Below, in pieces: positions 60,710 through 64,000 of a stretch of 64,000 nt of DNA; within the stretch, counting starts at the first letter, position 1, and every line of letters starts with the position of its first letter. This stretch comes from Blastomyces gilchristii SLH14081. Its lineage: Eukaryota; Ascomycota; Eurotiomycetes; Onygenales; Ajellomycetaceae. Below the pieces are notes generated by a model. It saw only the letters and a program-made list of their open reading frames with translations, ran no database searches and had not been told where the DNA came from. The stretch is from assembly GCF_000003855.2 (NCBI RefSeq), contig NW_003101676.1, positions 14,645-78,644 on the forward strand, in the 5' to 3' direction. Both the position numbers and the translations under genes were made by a program.

Positions 60710-63183
60710 ATGAGAGCTATCAACAAGATTCTGCTGCAGAGATCTTTTCGGCGCGCTGTGCTATTGCTTGTCCTGCTGTGTACCCTAGTCTTTGCAGCGC
60801 TCGCCCTACGCCAGAAGCTTCATCAACCAAAAGTACTCACTCTCTCCCTCCTTCTAGAGGTTCATTCCTTGCTTTTTTCTGAACGAGAGAATAAGCTAAT
60901 GCGTTTTCGCTTTGATAATAGAGACAGTTCCCTGTCCCGCAAGAACAATATGCCGCGGAGGCGAGCCAGTACCCCAGGTCCGTTCTTTTTAATATCTAGA
61001 TCTACCTACATCATATCCTTGGGTATATATTATATATCGCTTATACCAAAGCGGTCGGTGTACTGATACTGACTCTGAATTGCCTTATTTTAATTCTTTC
61101 GCTCCCCACAGTGCATTCAGGAACTTTGTCTCAACTTTATCCCATCTCACCACTCCAGAACACTACAACCACTCAGAAGTCTTAGATGACCCTCGCTTCG
61201 GAGCCCAGCGTGGGCCTAAGATTCCTAAAATATACCGTCCTTACCCAAATTATGAGAGTGCGCGCTGGAAAAGTTCGCATCGTGGCAGATATACCCCATG
61301 TGACGGGCCAAGGGGGAAGCCCATATCACAGAATCTTGATGACCAGGTGGGGTGTTATGTGGGTGATCTAGGTATATATATTATTATATTCAAAGAATTC
61401 CCTGTTCTGCTATACTCTATTCTTGCAGGCTAACTACCGGTTCTGCCGAAAAAACCAAAAATAAAGGATTCCCCAAACCCATGTTTGGCTCTCATGAGGC
61501 TATAGGATTGAATGGAGATATATTCTTCGACCGCTACACAAGATACGGGGCATATGGCTATGGGGAGAATGATACGTTTGTTAACAATTGGAAGAAACCG
61601 TCCAGGGTTAAATGGGGCCAGGTAAACTGGGAGAAACTACAAGAGCAATGCTTCTTGAGAAACGTAGACAGATTCTCGACCGAGGAGGGGCTGCTTGCAC
61701 ATTTACCGCGGGATTCCCCGCGACGCCAGATCGCGCCGGAGGCCCGTACGGCTGTTCTCCTCCGCTCATATGTTGGGAAGGAGTATTCCGATAATGATAT
61801 GCAAACTATCCGGTCATTGATTTCGGAGCTGTCGTTGCAGTCTGGGGGCGAGTATACGGTTATCCTGCTGTTGCATGTCAAGGATGAGGAAATCGAGATT
61901 GAGAAGGCCGATATATACCAGCAAGTTGTGCGGGAGAATGTGCCCAAGGAATTCTGGGGTATGACTGTTCTATGGAATGCCCCTACCGTGTCAAAGCGTT
62001 ACCCACACCTTGTCAAGATGGAACTTACCGAGTACGTTTTATATCCCACCTTTTTTTGCCCCTGTTCATACGTGTATTCACCTCAAAGGAGGAAGGAAAA
62101 AAAGGCCCAGTGATTCCTAACCAATACATATACAGCGTCCACCGTGCCCAATGGCACTCCGTCCAATACTTCGCCCTTACCCACCCACAATACGAATTCA
62201 TCTGGAACTGGGAACTCGACTCCCGCTTCACTGGCCACCACTACGAATTGGCTGACAAAATCGCCTCTTTTGCCCGCTCCCAACCGCGTAGGGGCCTCTG
62301 GGAGCGGAACGCCCGCTTCTACATCCCCGCCCTACACGGCAGCTACAACTACGGCTTCCGCAACTTCGTGCAGCGCTTCGAAAACGAAGCCGTGTGGGGT
62401 CCTCTGCCCATCAACCACGAACACCTGCGGCCCATCGGCCCCGTCCCGGCCGTACCCTCACCCGACCAAGACACAGAGTACCGATGGGGCGTCGGCGAGG
62501 ATGCAGATTACATCGGCTTCCTCCCCATCTTCCACCCCATCGGCACGGAATGGGTCATCCGCAACGAAGTCTACGGCTACCTAGGAGAAAACACGCCGCG
62601 GCGCGCGTCGCTAATCACGCACTCGCGCTTATCCAGACGCCTGCTCCTCGCGATGGATCGGGAGAATATGTTCGGCCGACACATGTCCTCGGAACTATTC
62701 CCCGTCTCCACAGCGTTGCTGCATGGTTTTAAAGCTGTCGCGGCACCGCATCCCATCTACTCTGATAAAGATTTACCGACCAATCGTACGGATCGGTGGT
62801 TTAACCCGGGCGTCAATGGGCGGGCAGGTAGTTCTAAGGATAGCCCCTTTGGGTGGAAGAGGGAGGCGAGGTTTCTGGATGTGTCATGGTATTATCGGGC
62901 GAATTTGGCGGGGAGGTTGTATTGGAATTTCTTGGGGTGGAGCAAGGGTCGGACGGGGGGTCGATTTGTGAGTAGCTTTTTTTTCCCTTCCTTACACACA
63001 TGGGAGAAAGTGGTCTGAAATTTAGTTTAATCGTCTGTGTGCTAACCAATAACCCCGCCGTTTCCCCTGTAGTACGAATTCCGACACGGACGCCATATAC
63101 TTCCGTCCATACTTTTCCATCCCGTCAAAGACGTTTACGCAGATGCGAACAGTATGGGATATGACTTTGATTTCCAGCATTGA
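60710..63183 (+). CDS. DUF3405 family membrane protein
   Basis: Fungal DUF3405 protein (648 residues), probably a secretory-pathway glycosyltransferase-like enzyme; its activity is not established. Six exons: 60710-60832, 60922-60977, 61112-61371, 61467-62031, 62136-62967 and 63073-63183. A type II signal anchor sits at about 14-35 (RRAVLLLVLLCTLVFAALAL). Conserved segments are YGAYGYGEND, VHRAQWHSVQYF, FIWNWELDSRFTGHHYE, RGLWERNARFYIPALHGSY and DVSWYYRANLAGRLYWNFLG; the last exon ends YDFDFQH. Intron 3 (61372-61466) needs the acceptor aaataaag|GA, downstream of a canonical CTAAC branch site. The nearer ttgcag acceptor would bring in a stop. With it the junction reads VGDLGFPKPMFGSHEAIG, matching the family. 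Confidence 0.88.
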
Positions 63184-64000
63184 GCCCGGGGCTTTTAGTT
63201 GGTGTTTATGATGACGTTTCCGAAGTCAAGGGAAGTTATATTTCCCTCCCCAATTTTATTCCTGGTCTGGTGGTGTGAGAAGAGTACGGGTGACCCGGTT
63301 TGAGATGGGATTTGTATATCTTTTTATTAACACTTCTTTGTTTTTATTTTCCGTTCATTGTATATATTCCCTTTCTGTTTTTTTTTCCCCGCTCCCTTTT
63401 AATTCTGCATCCCGTCAACCATCATTCTCCGCCCCCCCGACCCAAAATACTGCTTCCCGTTACTGCCTACGGTCCAGTCCGCTTTATGTCCGTTTTCAAT
63501 TTACATGTTTAAATTCCTGTGAGTATAGATTAGAGGGAACAGGGTGTTGTTGCTTTACTTTTTTCTTTTTCTTTTTCTTTTTCTTTTTCTTTGCTTTTTT
63601 CTTATTCGTTTAATGTTGCCTAGTTCTTACTTCTTCTACCCCATTTGTCCGTTGATATTTTAAATGTGTTTACTTACATAGTACATGCTACTTGCGACGA
63701 CCTCATCTGGTGATTTTGATTTTTTATACATTGTGCATATGGAATACAGACGGAGTTCTCACTGATATACCTCTTCCTCTCGTCTTTTTGTCCCTATTTT
63801 CTCTGCTTCTTTTTTCCGTTAGAATATCTTATTAGTTAATCGGAGAAGAAGGAAGACAGGCATAATTTTTTTCTTCCCCGTTTTGTTCCTTGTCCATTAT
63901 TTTACGCATATATATCTGTTATGGAACATAATTTCAACTGGGAACACTTTGTATGACATGAAATAACGAAAGCAACCAGTATATCATTTCCAGAGCCGAA
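63184..64000. other. 3' flank of the DUF3405 gene
   Basis: Non-coding and pyrimidine-rich, with a CTTTTT microsatellite at about 63,561-63,590. No further gene is seen before the window ends. Confidence 0.5.

Overview
The window looks like a chromosome piece from a filamentous ascomycete. The genes are intron-rich, with short GT-AG introns, and they include fungus-specific families (ApsA/Num1, Hob3/Rvs161, Hal4/Sat4-type kinase, DUF3431, DUF3405). The sequence falls into two sharply different compartments. An order such as Onygenales (Blastomyces-like genomes with AT-rich isochores) fits, but that is inference.

Positions 1 to about 25,000 form an AT-rich transposon graveyard. I see at least four Ty3/gypsy-type LTR retrotransposon bodies, all on the minus strand. 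One is a complete nested chromovirus at 16730-22517 with two 364-bp LTRs and a 5-bp target duplication. There is also the 3' part of a Tad1-like LINE (9550-10760), and five copies of one short element with TAGACTG/CAGTCTA termini and 8-bp target duplications, that is, a non-autonomous hAT-type element. A second terminal-inverted-repeat element (24103-24991) sits inside an LTR-like repeat. Mutation has been heavy: CpG is almost absent, and the LTR pair differs mostly at CpG. A 500-bp normal-GC island (1298-1795) stands out inside this block.

Positions 25,000 to 64,000 have ordinary base composition and hold the host genes. In order these are the BAR protein Hob3 (-), a Hal4/Sat4-like Ser/Thr kinase (-), a long 9-kb gene-poor stretch with small AT patches and relics, Rad23 (-), a DUF3431 membrane protein (-), the splicing factor Cwc24 (-), a broken DUF7587-like gene (+), the cortical PH/coiled-coil protein ApsA/Num1 (+), and a DUF3405 membrane protein (+). 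The genes are separate transcription units and not an operon or biosynthetic cluster. Several share broad themes: cell cortex and membrane curvature (Hob3, ApsA), and secretory-pathway type II proteins that look glycosyltransferase-like (DUF3431, DUF3405).

The exon models were built by hand from splice signals, reading frame and family resemblance. For six multi-exon genes every junction keeps frame.
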